Shown here piece by piece: positions 28,871 to 37,525 of a stretch of 64,000 nt of DNA. This DNA comes from Salinicoccus sediminis (GTDB taxonomy: Bacteria > Bacillota > Bacilli > Staphylococcales > Salinicoccaceae), in assembly GCF_000986795.1 (NCBI RefSeq), contig NZ_LAYZ01000001.1, positions 496,001 through 560,000 of the forward strand, in the 5' to 3' direction. A model generated the notes under the pieces. That model saw only the letters and a program-made list of their open reading frames with translations. It made no database searches and was not told where the DNA came from. Each line of letters begins with the position of its first letter. Within the stretch, counting starts at the first letter, position 1. A program made the translations under genes and the position numbers.

Positions 28871-30094
28871 TTACTGCGTTAGTTTTAGCGCATTCTGGTA
28901 GACCTCTTCCGGGTCCACTTTGATACGGCTGACTCCGCTTTCCATAGCCGCTTTTGCCACTGCTTTTGCAACGTTGGGAGCGACTTCCTTGTTGAATGCA
29001 TCCGGGATGACATAATCGGCCCTCAGTTCGTCTTCAGAAATCAGGTCGGCAATCGCAACGACAGCCGCTTTTTTCATTTCATCATTGATATGTGTTGCAC
29101 GCACATCCAGTGCACCTCTGAATATGCCCGGGAAGGCGAGTACATTGTTGATCTGGTTCGGGAAATCACTGCGGCCCGTACCTATGATGCTTGCGCCTGC
29201 AGCTTTTGCCGTATCAGGCATGATTTCAGGATTCGGGTTCGCCATGGCGAAGATGATCGGATCCTCTGCCATCGTCCTGACCATTTCCTCGGTCAATGCA
29301 CCTTCGATGGAAACCCCGATGAATACATCGGCATCCTGGATCACATCTTCCAGCCCGCCTTCAACCTGATCCTGATTTGTGAACTGCGCGATTTTTTCCT
29401 TGACCGGATTCATGCCGTCCGGACGGCCTTCATAGATTGCACCTCTTGAATCACACATGATCATCTCTTTTACACCGAAGCTGTACAGCAGATTGACAAT
29501 TGCCACTCCGGCAGCCCCGGCGCCGTTCAGGACGACCTTGATCTTATTCAGGGAACGATCCGTCAGCTTCAGCGCGTTCATAAGACCACTCAAAGTCACG
29601 ATTGCAGTGCCGTGCTGATCGTCATGGAAAACCGGGATATCCGTCTCGCGGCTCAGTCTCTCCTCAATTTCGAAACATCTCGGTGCAGAAATATCCTCCA
29701 GATTGATTCCCCCGAAAATGGGAGTCATCAGTTTGACCGTGTTGACGATCTCATCCACGTCGTTCGTCTCAAGCGCTATCGGGAAAGAATCCACACCGGC
29801 AAAATTTTTGAAAAGCGCACTTTTGCCTTCCATTACAGGCAGGCTCGCCTTCGCACCGATATTGCCGAGTCCGAGTACTGCGGACCCGTCCGTCACCACA
29901 CCGACTGTGTTGCTTTTAATCGTATAGTCGAAGACTGTGCGTTCGTCCTCATAAATCTCTTTGCACGGCTCGGCAACACCCGGGGAATAGGCCAGGCTGA
30001 GTGCCTCCCTGTCTTTGATCTCCACCTTGGAATTTACTGATAGTTTTCCTTGCTTCTGCTTGTGCATGTGTAGTGCATCATCTCTTAGCGACAA
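28871..30094 (-). CDS. NAD(P)-dependent malic enzyme (YtsJ type)
   Basis: Oxidative decarboxylation of malate to pyruvate, producing NAD(P)H. 407 residues. Conserved catalytic Tyr in AYSPGVAEP, Lys in GKSALFKNFAGVD, metal site around FHDDQHGTAIV (aspartates about 136-137) and a Rossmann domain with VVLNGAGAAGVAIV. The start is TTG at 30094, 6 bases after GGGAG; the first ATG lies nine codons inside. First gene of the malic enzyme-regulator-accD-accA operon. Confidence 0.95.
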   Translation of the reverse strand: MSLRDDALHMHKQKQGKLSVNSKVEIKDREALSLAYSPGVAEPCKEIYEDERTVFDYTIKSNTVGVVTDGSAVLGLGNIGAKASLPVMEGKSALFKNFAGVDSFPIALETNDVDEIVNTVKLMTPIFGGINLEDISAPRCFEIEERLSRETDIPVFHDDQHGTAIVTLSGLMNALKLTDRSLNKIKVVLNGAGAAGVAIVNLLYSFGVKEMIMCDSRGAIYEGRPDGMNPVKEKIAQFTNQDQVEGGLEDVIQDADVFIGVSIEGALTEEMVRTMAEDPIIFAMANPNPEIMPDTAKAAGASIIGTGRSDFPNQINNVLAFPGIFRGALDVRATHINDEMKKAAVVAIADLISEDELRADYVIPDAFNKEVAPNVAKAVAKAAMESGVSRIKVDPEEVYQNALKLTQ

Positions 30095-30113
30095 ATTGAT
30101 CTCCCTTTCTCTG

Positions 30114-30128
30114 AGTGGTCATACCACT
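30114..30128. promoter_or_regulatory. Palindromic operator of FadR type at the malic enzyme start site
   Basis: AGTGGTCATACCACT is a perfect 6-base inverted repeat around 3 bases. Its centre TGGTNNNACCA is the core recognised by FadR-subfamily GntR proteins. It covers the expected transcription start just downstream of the -10, a position suited to repression. The GntR gene two positions along the operon is the obvious candidate regulator; that link is inference. Confidence 0.65.
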
Positions 30129-30132
30129 TTTC

Positions 30133-30161
30133 ATATTAACATTATCGATATTGTGTGACAA
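30133..30161 (-). promoter_or_regulatory. Promoter of the malic enzyme-accDA operon
   Basis: TTGTCA at 30156-30161, 17-base spacer, TAATAT at 30133-30138, giving a leader of only about 30 bases. Confidence 0.75.
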
Positions 30162-30165
30162 CAAA

Positions 30166-33100
30166 TTATCTTAAAATACGTATATCCTCTTTATCCAGCA
30201 TAGATATCAGCACCGGCAGATCCTGCAGCTTCACCCTGCCGATCTCTTCACGGTTCAAGAAGTCCAGCACAGGAATTCCCGCATTGCCGAGAATTTTGCT
30301 GAAATCGTACTTGCCCGCATGCCTTATGAATACCTTCCCGGCTGATTTCAAATATTCCTTCTCGAAGACTTCAGGAGAAGCGGCATCGTCTATGATGAGC
30401 TGTTTCTGCCCTTTCCTCTCTTCTATCCTGCCGGAGGTCACCAGCATCTTCTCAGACAGCCTGCCATGGATGTTGAAGTAGACTTTCGGGAAAATGACCG
30501 CCTCCATCTCGCGGAAACCGTCGGAAACACTTGCGAATGCCATGTTCTGCCCTTTTTTGGTCCTGATCACTTTCACGTTCTCATAGAACAGCAGATAATC
30601 GCCCCGCCGCCTGGCGTGATGAAGCAGTGTAAAAGGAATGTACTGCATATCCCTGTGCATGATCTTGACCGGATGCTCCGAGATGTAGAAACCGAATACT
30701 TCCTTCTCCCCTTCGAGCATTTCCAGAGGATCCATCTCATCGGCGTACTGGTACTCCTTTTTCACACTGAAACCCAGCGTGCTCAGGAAAGAATCATGTG
30801 AATACTCTTCAGCGTTTATACTCTCCACCATGGAAAGGGACTGGAGCATCGTTTTCCTGTTCTCCCGGAAACTGTCCAGAGCTCCTGAGATAATCAGCTG
30901 CCGCAGCATCTTTTTGTTCAGATTGACTGTCTCCACGCGTGTTTTCAGGTCATAGAGATCTTTGAAAGGTCCGTTCTTCCGCTCGTCTATTATGGCTTCG
31001 GCCGTGCGGAACGTAATCCCGCCGATCATTCCAAGCCCGAGTCTGATACCGTCCCCGGCCGTATTCATCCAGGCTGAGCGGTTGATGTCAGGGGGCAGGA
31101 TATCTATCCGCAGCTGCCTGATTTCATCAGTCACCTGCTTCATCTTCACATCATTGCCGAAATGGTGCGTCAGAATGACGGCATAAAAAATCTCGGGATA
31201 TTTTGTCTTTATATACGCCAGTATATAGGAAATGCGGCTGTATGCAATCGCATGGCTCTTTACAAAACCATAGTCGGCAAATTCCATGATCAGATTGAAA
31301 ATGAACTGTCCGAGCTCAGCTCCATAGCCCCTGGAAGCAGCACCCTGTTCGAAATGGGAACGCTCCTTCTCAAGCGTCGCCCTGTCCTTCTTGCTCATCG
31401 CCCGTCTGAGTATATCCGCCTCTGCGTATGAATAGCCGGCTATTTTAGCGGCAATCTGCATGATCTGCTCCTGGTATACTATGACACCATACGTCTCCTC
31501 CAGTATCTCAGCGAGGTCAGGGTGCGGGTACGACACTCCGCCCGGGTTCTCCTTCCCTTCTATGAAATGCGGGATTTCCTTCATCGGGCCGGGCCTGTAC
31601 AGCGCGATGACAGCAGCCAGGTCCAGGAAGCCTTTGGGATTCACATCCTGGATGACTTTGCGTATGCCGTCTGATTCGAGCTGGAATATGCCGAGAGTGG
31701 TCCCCCTGGCGAGAAGACGGTAGACGTCCGGTTCATCGAGCGGAATACTCTTCATATCGAAACCCGGTTCCGTCTGCCGGATTTTATTGACCATGTACCT
31801 GATCAATGACAAATTCCTGAGACCGAGCACATCAATTTTAAGCAGTCCCGCCGACTCCACTTCCGTCATCGTCCACTGGCTCAGGGTATGCTCGTCCGAG
31901 AAGATGACAGGTACGACGTCTGTCAGATGACTTTCACTCAGCAGCACACCCGCCGCATGTGTCGAGGAATGCCTCGGCAGCCCTTCGATCTTCATGCATA
32001 TGTCCCTGAAAATCCTGTACTTGCCGTCGGCCTCCATAAGCGCGCGGAAATTATCCGATGAAAAAGCTTTTTCAAGTGTCACACCCGGACCATCAGGGAT
32101 GATGCCTGAAACAAGTTTCAGCTCTTCATCTGTAAATCCGAGGACACGCCCGACGTCCCGCGCCGCCATCTTGGCACTGAGAGTACCGTAGGTAATGATG
32201 TGCGCGACGTTCATCGTGCCGTATTTATCTATGAGATAATCGACAATCTCATCCCGCCGTGTATCTTCGAAATCGATGTCTATATCAGGCATCGTCACAC
32301 GTTCGGGATTGAGGAAACGTTCGAAAAGCAGGTTGTATCTGAGCGGATCTATTTCTGTAATGTTCAGAAGATATGATACGAGGCTGGCACTCGAGGAGCC
32401 CCGCCCGGGACCGACATAGATACCGGCATCCTTGGCGTAATTCACCGCATCCTGCACGATCAGGAAATAATCCTCATATCCCATCTCGATGATGATGCCG
32501 TATTCATATTCGAGGCGTTCCCTGTATTCTGGCTGGTCCCCGGCCACTGCGGGCAGCCTGTCCATAAGAAGCTGCCAGAGGTATTCCTTCGAGTCGTGGT
32601 TGTCAGGATGCGGGAACACGGGCAGGACATTCTCTGTTTTTGGGACTGAGACATTGCATTTTTGTGCAATCTGCCTGTTGTGTTCCAGACAGGAACGCTC
32701 GTCCTCCGTCAGGTCCTGATGGGTTTTGACGAAAGCCGTTCCTGTCCGCTCACTGATTTCCCCGGGGTCAAGCTTTACATTGTCACGGATTGCATTTAAA
32801 ACCGTGAGTGCCGGCAATCCCGATGGAGAAAGGTAGCGGGAGGCTTCGGCATATACTCTGGTATAGGCGTCACCGCCTACAGTATGGGACTGGTATTTAT
32901 CGCTTTCAGCAGTATTCATGGCGTCCAGAATTGCCACTCCGGCGTCATCCGTCGCTACAGCGACGCATTCTTTTATATTGTCCGCAAGAAATCCGGGCGG
33001 AGTATGTTCAATCGACTTATAGGACAGCATTGCCGACAGCCTTATGAGCTCCCGGTAACCGCGGTCGTTCTTTGCAATCAGTATCAGCGGTATGCCGTCA

Positions 33101-33318
33101 AGCCCGTCCGCAACTTTTATCTCCATGCCCGCGAGCGGTTTCACATCGTATCCGGGTGCTTTCTGCAAAAAGCTGTAAACACCGTGCATCCGGTTGAAAT
33201 CCGTCAGAGCAACAGCATGCTGCCCATCGTCGGAAACCTTTTTTAAAAGTTCATCAATTCTGATGCTGCTGTTTAAAAAATCAAAACAGCTGTGTACGTT
33301 CAAATTGATCATGGACAA
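30166..33318 (-). CDS. dnaE: DNA polymerase III alpha subunit DnaE
   Basis: Second replicative polymerase of Firmicutes (with PolC); extends RNA primers on the lagging strand and does error-prone synthesis. 1050 residues: N-terminal PHP domain (about 1-280) whose metal ligands look partly lost, polymerase core with catalytic aspartates in MPDIDIDFEDTRR (about 355-365), GPGRGSSSASLVSYLL and QLESDGIRKV, then helix-hairpin-helix and OB domains. No DnaQ-type exonuclease. Start TTG at 33318 (AAAGGAG 5 bases before) or ATG at 33312; I give the longer. Follows nrnA by 12 bases. Confidence 0.97.
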   Translation of the reverse strand: MSMINLNVHSCFDFLNSSIRIDELLKKVSDDGQHAVALTDFNRMHGVYSFLQKAPGYDVKPLAGMEIKVADGLDGIPLILIAKNDRGYRELIRLSAMLSYKSIEHTPPGFLADNIKECVAVATDDAGVAILDAMNTAESDKYQSHTVGGDAYTRVYAEASRYLSPSGLPALTVLNAIRDNVKLDPGEISERTGTAFVKTHQDLTEDERSCLEHNRQIAQKCNVSVPKTENVLPVFPHPDNHDSKEYLWQLLMDRLPAVAGDQPEYRERLEYEYGIIIEMGYEDYFLIVQDAVNYAKDAGIYVGPGRGSSSASLVSYLLNITEIDPLRYNLLFERFLNPERVTMPDIDIDFEDTRRDEIVDYLIDKYGTMNVAHIITYGTLSAKMAARDVGRVLGFTDEELKLVSGIIPDGPGVTLEKAFSSDNFRALMEADGKYRIFRDICMKIEGLPRHSSTHAAGVLLSESHLTDVVPVIFSDEHTLSQWTMTEVESAGLLKIDVLGLRNLSLIRYMVNKIRQTEPGFDMKSIPLDEPDVYRLLARGTTLGIFQLESDGIRKVIQDVNPKGFLDLAAVIALYRPGPMKEIPHFIEGKENPGGVSYPHPDLAEILEETYGVIVYQEQIMQIAAKIAGYSYAEADILRRAMSKKDRATLEKERSHFEQGAASRGYGAELGQFIFNLIMEFADYGFVKSHAIAYSRISYILAYIKTKYPEIFYAVILTHHFGNDVKMKQVTDEIRQLRIDILPPDINRSAWMNTAGDGIRLGLGMIGGITFRTAEAIIDERKNGPFKDLYDLKTRVETVNLNKKMLRQLIISGALDSFRENRKTMLQSLSMVESINAEEYSHDSFLSTLGFSVKKEYQYADEMDPLEMLEGEKEVFGFYISEHPVKIMHRDMQYIPFTLLHHARRRGDYLLFYENVKVIRTKKGQNMAFASVSDGFREMEAVIFPKVYFNIHGRLSEKMLVTSGRIEERKGQKQLIIDDAASPEVFEKEYLKSAGKVFIRHAGKYDFSKILGNAGIPVLDFLNREEIGRVKLQDLPVLISMLDKEDIRILR

Positions 33319-33330
33319 CTGTGCTCCTTT

Positions 33331-34293
33331 CTAAAGCTTGGCATCAAGGGCGCTTATCATATCAGGGATACTTTCACCTGTCTTGAGGCTCGCACCGCTG
33401 GCAAACGGGTGGCCCCCGCCTCCAAACTGTTCTGCAACATCGTTTATCACCGTGTCCTTGGAGCGGAGACGCACGCGAATCTCGTCTTCCTCCTCCACCG
33501 CCATGAACCAGATCTTCGCTTCTTCAATCTCCCGGTACATGTTGACGCTCATGCTCGCTTCATTGCTGGTCAGGTCATATTTCCTGAGTACGGATTTCGG
33601 CACCCATACTGACAGCACACCTTTGTCGGTGATTTCAAAGTTATCGATGAGATATCCTTTGAACCTGAACTGATTTAGGGATTGCACATTCATGAGCTGC
33701 ATATCCTGTGCAGCATCAAAATCGAACGTCTTCAGTTCCGAAGCGATCCGGTGGGTCATGCTGCTCGTATTACTGAATAGAAACCTGCCCGTATCCCCCA
33801 CTATGCCGGCAAACAGCAATCTTGCCGACTCATCATTGATGTAGTCATTGTCGAATCCCCACAGTGCAGTGAGCAGATAGATGAGTTCGGACGTCGAGGA
33901 CACACCCGTCTCCACTATATTGATGTCACCGTATGGATCATGATCCGGATGATGGTCGATCTTGATCACTTTTTCCCCCACGGACAGATCCCCGTCTATA
34001 CGGTCCCTGTTGGCAGTATCCAGTACGATCAGCAGCGGGTTGCGGAGCGTGGTCACCGGATCCATCCTCCCCAGGTAATTGAGGGAGGCCTCCTCCTCTC
34101 CGAGCGCCGCGACGGATTTATTCGGAAAAATCGCTTTCAGTACCGCCTTCAGCCCGAGCTGGGAGCCCAGGGCATCGGGGTCGGGGCGTTTATGCCGCAT
34201 GATGATGATTTCGTCATACTCGTTGATCAGGTTGAGCACTTCCCTGTAATGTGCTTTTAGTTGTGAAAACTGTTTTATATATTCTGTGAACAA
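33331..34293 (-). CDS. nrnA: Bifunctional oligoribonuclease / pAp phosphatase NrnA
   Basis: Degrades nano-RNAs and hydrolyses 3'-phosphoadenosine 5'-phosphate. 320 residues of the DHH/DHHA1 family. Motifs: RHKRPDPDALGSQ (about 33-45), LDTANRDR, IDHHPDHD (the DHH motif), GIVGDTGRF, and the DHHA1 substrate loop GGGGHPFASGA near the C-terminus. No early ATG is available; TTG at 34293 with GGGAG is the likely start. Transcribed with dnaE. Confidence 0.94.
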   Translation of the reverse strand: MFTEYIKQFSQLKAHYREVLNLINEYDEIIIMRHKRPDPDALGSQLGLKAVLKAIFPNKSVAALGEEEASLNYLGRMDPVTTLRNPLLIVLDTANRDRIDGDLSVGEKVIKIDHHPDHDPYGDINIVETGVSSTSELIYLLTALWGFDNDYINDESARLLFAGIVGDTGRFLFSNTSSMTHRIASELKTFDFDAAQDMQLMNVQSLNQFRFKGYLIDNFEITDKGVLSVWVPKSVLRKYDLTSNEASMSVNMYREIEEAKIWFMAVEEEDEIRVRLRSKDTVINDVAEQFGGGGHPFASGASLKTGESIPDMISALDAKL

Positions 34294-34316
34294 TTGTGAT
34301 TCTCCCTCTCCAAATA

Positions 34317-34345
34317 TTTACTTGGTAAGCATTATAAATTATACT
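34317..34345 (+). promoter_or_regulatory. Promoter of ytpI
   Basis: TTTACT at 34317-34322, 17-base spacer, TATACT at 34340-34345. Confidence 0.5.
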
Positions 34346-34370
34346 ACAATGTGGAATGGAGTTGTATCAG

Positions 34371-34727
34371 ATGGAAATGTTATATCAAATATCGGTATCT
34401 GTTCTGGTTACCCTGCTGCTGGCCAGCCTTTTCTTGTTCCTGCTTTTCAAAGTAAGGCAGATCAGGAGCAGACGTGATGTTCAATCTGCACATTTTAACA
34501 GCATATCAAGGATCTGGCTCGGTCTGCTCATCCTCGCTTTCGGGCTGAATACCATCATCCAGTTCCATACAGCTGTTTCCTATATAATCGGCGCGTTATT
34601 CATTATATTGGGTGCGTATAACATCTGGCATTTCAATGCTGCCAGGAAGTATTTCAAAGGCAACCTCCCCATTGAAGAGGAAGCCTGGGAGGAATTTGAA
34701 CGCAAACAGCGTCAAAGCGGCAAATAG
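34371..34727 (+). CDS. ytpI: YtpI-family small membrane protein
   Basis: 118 residues with three hydrophobic segments (about 7-27, 48-66, 69-88), a basic loop (KVRQIRSRRD) and an acidic cytosolic tail. The YtpI family is found beside nrnA-dnaE in Bacilli, as here, in divergent orientation. Function unknown. I take ATG 34371, which has GGAG 9 bases upstream; an ATG 15 bases earlier has no good RBS. Confidence 0.85.
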   Translation: MEMLYQISVSVLVTLLLASLFLFLLFKVRQIRSRRDVQSAHFNSISRIWLGLLILAFGLNTIIQFHTAVSYIIGALFIILGAYNIWHFNAARKYFKGNLPIEEEAWEEFERKQRQSGK

Positions 34728-34756
34728 ACAAGTGGAAATCCACTTGTCTATTTTTT
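34726..34756 (+). terminator. Terminator of ytpI
   Basis: Perfect stem AGACAAGTGG / CCACTTGTCT with loop AAAT, then ATTTTTT on the plus strand. The converging CBS-domain gene ends inside it, but on the minus strand no T-run follows. Confidence 0.85.
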
Positions 34757-36022
34757 ATGATCGCTGTAATGCTGGATCATCAGCATGGCCTTGGATAATA
34801 CATTCCCTTCAGAGGAGGTCTCGACTTCAAGGCGGAGAAACTGGTCGCCGAGGTCGATGATATTGCCTTCCAGGACAATTTCCTGGTTGAGCTGTACGAG
34901 CTTCACATTTACAAGGTTCAATGAATCTATGTGGTAGCTGTGAATGCCCCGGCTCTTCAGCACTACTGCTGTCAGCCGTTCGACGAGCCTCATGAAAGCT
35001 GATTGGGTGATGCTTCCATATTCATCCGTCATAAAAGGCATGACTTTCATGCGGACCCTGTTTTCGTCTATACGGATTTCCCGGTCGATTACTTCTTCCG
35101 ACGACATGCCCGTGCTGAGCTTTCTCGGCTCGAACTCCCTGAACACATCACGCCTGTGCACAACACCCAGAAACCGGCGCTCTCTGTCGACTACAGGCAC
35201 TATATTGAGCTGGTGCCAGCTCATCACCTGCCTGAGTGTCTGGAGTGTGCCCGACGGCAGCACTTCGATATTCTGCTGCAGCCATTCGCTGTAACGTTCT
35301 TTATCCACTGAAGGGATGTCTGAAGAGCGGATGGTGCCGAGATACCTCTCCCCTTCCACCAGGACAGTCATCTTGTCCGCCGGGATATATCCGCGCGCAT
35401 CAGCGGTTTTGAGGTCATATACATACTTCTCCTGCCTTACAACCAGATCGTCCGCTGTGACGACATTGCTCATAAGGGATCTGCTGTAGAGTTCCCGCTG
35501 TATGACGGAAGCCACAGAAAATGTATCGGCACTGGTCGAAATGACAGGGAGGCCGAGTGATTCCGCTTTTTCCATGATTCCTGCAGCGGGGCCGAACCCC
35601 CCGGTTATGAGTATTCCTGAACGGTTATCCATGGCACGCCACTGGGCATCCTCACGGTTGCCCACAATGAGGAGGGCCCCCTCTTCGAGATATGTCTCGA
35701 GCGCTTCTGTACGCATCGCACCGATGATGAAGCGGGTGATTTCGTGTGCCATCCCTTTCCTGCCGGCGAGGATAGTGCCCTGGATGACGCGGTTCACCTG
35801 CTGAAATGTGAGATTGCCCTCCCCGGCGGATTCTCTCGGCGCAACGCGGATCGTCCCCACTCTTTCTATTGTTTTGACGAGCCCTTCCTTTTCGGCGGAT
35901 TTTATCGCCCGGTAGCTGGTGCCGTCCGAGACATCCAGGTTCGCGGATATCTGCCTCACTGAAATTTTAGCGCCTTCCGGCAATGCATGTATATATTCGA
36001 GTATTTCATCATGTTTTGACAT
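34748..36022 (-). CDS. DRTGG/CBS-domain regulatory protein with HTH and hotdog domains (YtoI-like)
   Basis: 424 residues, multi-domain: N-terminal helix-turn-helix (about 1-62), DRTGG domain (about 70-185; GNREDAQWRAM, ILITGGFGPA), tandem CBS pair (about 190-310), and a C-terminal hotdog/thioesterase-like domain (about 315-420). This architecture points to a nucleotide-sensing transcription factor or enzyme regulator; the ligand and targets are unknown. Caught between ytpI and the metallo-hydrolase gene as in other Bacilli. CAAGGTG before the ATG. Confidence 0.9.
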   Translation of the reverse strand: MSKHDEILEYIHALPEGAKISVRQISANLDVSDGTSYRAIKSAEKEGLVKTIERVGTIRVAPRESAGEGNLTFQQVNRVIQGTILAGRKGMAHEITRFIIGAMRTEALETYLEEGALLIVGNREDAQWRAMDNRSGILITGGFGPAAGIMEKAESLGLPVISTSADTFSVASVIQRELYSRSLMSNVVTADDLVVRQEKYVYDLKTADARGYIPADKMTVLVEGERYLGTIRSSDIPSVDKERYSEWLQQNIEVLPSGTLQTLRQVMSWHQLNIVPVVDRERRFLGVVHRRDVFREFEPRKLSTGMSSEEVIDREIRIDENRVRMKVMPFMTDEYGSITQSAFMRLVERLTAVVLKSRGIHSYHIDSLNLVNVKLVQLNQEIVLEGNIIDLGDQFLRLEVETSSEGNVLSKAMLMIQHYSDHKK

Positions 36023-36049
36023 TTGATCACCTTGAGTCCATTATACATT

Positions 36050-36083
36050 AAAAATAAGGGACACAGCGAGTGTCCCTTATTCT
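36050..36083 (-). terminator. Terminator of the metallo-hydrolase gene
   Basis: ATAAGGGACAC pairs with GTGTCCCTTAT around a 5-base loop, T-run on the minus strand. A TATAAT-like -10 for the downstream CBS gene begins right after it. Confidence 0.85.
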
Positions 36084-36100
36084 ATAAACATATCTGCATT

Positions 36101-36787
36101 CTAAAATCTGACTTCATCACCGGCTGTCAACACCTGGCAGTCGGTGGACAGTTTGTCTTTGAATTCCTGCGGGTCCTGCCTGATTGGCGGGAATGTATTG
36201 TAATGGACCGGGACGGCTGTCCCCGGTTTCACCAGATTATCGGTCGCATACACCGCATCATCGATTCCCATTGTGAAATTGTCGCCGATCGGCACAAAGA
36301 ATACATCAAACGGCCCATTCAGTTCCGAGAGGAGCTTCATGTCACCGAAAATCCCCGTATCCCCGGCGTGGTAGATTTTCTTATCCCCCGCCTCGAGGAT
36401 GATGCCGGTCGGCATCCCTGTATAGACCAGACCGGAACCATCATCGAAAGTATAGCTCGAACTGTGGAAAGCATGTACGAATTTGACGGAGCCGAATTCG
36501 AATTCATTTCTGCCGCCGATATTCATCGCCGCAACTTCGATATCCTTGCTGCCGATATAGTCCGCAAGCTCCACCGGCGCAATGACTGTTGCATTATTGC
36601 GTTTTGCGATGTCCACCGTATCCCCGACATGGTCGTTATGCCCGTGGGTGAGGACAATATAGTCGGCTTCGACTTTATCTGCATCGAGGTCGGTAAGTTC
36701 ATTTCCGTTTATGAATGGATCGACGAGCACTTTGGAGCCATTGTTCTCCAAAGCGATGATTGAATGTCCATGATAGCTGAGTTTCAT
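36101..36787 (-). CDS. UPF0173 metal-dependent hydrolase (YtkL-like)
   Basis: 228 residues, metallo-beta-lactamase fold. YHGHS at 5-9 and the zinc motif HGHNDHVGD (about 48-56), a further histidine in HAFHSS, AGDTGIFGD (aspartate ligand) and a terminal VPVHYNTFPP. The whole family is conserved in Firmicutes and archaea without an assigned substrate; relation to UlaG-type lactonases is known only at fold level. Single-gene unit. Confidence 0.92.
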   Translation of the reverse strand: MKLSYHGHSIIALENNGSKVLVDPFINGNELTDLDADKVEADYIVLTHGHNDHVGDTVDIAKRNNATVIAPVELADYIGSKDIEVAAMNIGGRNEFEFGSVKFVHAFHSSSYTFDDGSGLVYTGMPTGIILEAGDKKIYHAGDTGIFGDMKLLSELNGPFDVFFVPIGDNFTMGIDDAVYATDNLVKPGTAVPVHYNTFPPIRQDPQEFKDKLSTDCQVLTAGDEVRF

Positions 36788-36889
36788 TATGAAAATACTC
36801 CCTTTCCATTATGATGATATATATTAACACTACCCGCAGGACACGGTAATCATGCATGATATGGTACAATTTCCTGTGAGGTGAATCAT

Positions 36890-37474
36890 GTGAAAACCAT
36901 TCAGAGAAACCACAATCTGTCAGAAGGATTTACATCTGAAATCCTTGCAAAGGAAGATTTCAGCACTCCGAACACTGTATTGCCCGGCATGAAAAAAGCA
37001 CTCCATCCCGGTTCGGAGATCTTTGCATCACTGAACCACTGGGATGAATCCAACCCTTTCATGCTGAAAAACATCATCATCGAGTCCGCCCGCTTGATGG
37101 CGGATGCCGATGGATTTGTTACAGACCAGGTCTTTTCCGACCGGCATCACCACCTGGACCTGCCGTTCGTCCGCGAACTTTCCAAAGTCATCGGCGGACG
37201 TCATTTCATCGTGGGGCCGTCATTCAGCAAAGTTCCGGCATTTCTTCAGAGCCGTCTTTTGGATGAACTCGTCGATCATGACGCATCAGGGATCATGTAT
37301 GATGTGAGGGATATCGATATGGATGACTTCAGTGCCCTGCAGCCTTTGGCAAAACTGAAGATCCATGCCAAAAAGCGGATTGTCATCATCCCGCTTGTCA
37401 AGGATGAATCCCAGCTGAAAGAGCTGACAGGAAGCATCCCCTTCGATACGGTGGCTGTCGATCGGCAGACGTAA
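36890..37474 (+). CDS. Conserved-looking protein of unknown function
   Basis: 194 residues, not recognised. The GTG at 36890 is 8 bases after GAGG; an in-frame GTG at 36881 overlaps the RBS and is rejected. No signal peptide or membrane segment. The alternating hydrophobic strands and helices (KRIVIIPLV; GRHFIVGPSFS; ASGIMYDVRDID) suggest a soluble alpha/beta fold. Notable are a HHHLDLPF cluster and conserved-looking acids (DIDMDDF). It lies alone on the plus strand between the UPF0173 gene and ald, where Staphylococcus has a dipeptidase gene. Confidence 0.75.
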   Translation: MKTIQRNHNLSEGFTSEILAKEDFSTPNTVLPGMKKALHPGSEIFASLNHWDESNPFMLKNIIIESARLMADADGFVTDQVFSDRHHHLDLPFVRELSKVIGGRHFIVGPSFSKVPAFLQSRLLDELVDHDASGIMYDVRDIDMDDFSALQPLAKLKIHAKKRIVIIPLVKDESQLKELTGSIPFDTVAVDRQT

Positions 37475-37480
37475 TCCATA

Positions 37481-37518
37481 GGAATAGCCTCCGGATAATT
37501 TCCTCCGGAGGCTATTCC
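37481..37518. terminator. Long perfect inverted repeat between converging genes
   Basis: Fifteen-base perfect arms (GGAATAGCCTCCGGA / TCCGGAGGCTATTCC) around an 8-base loop, located between the ends of the unknown gene and ald. It must be the bidirectional stop for both, but neither side has a T-run, unlike the other terminators here. Confidence 0.6.
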
Positions 37519-37525
37519 TGATGTA

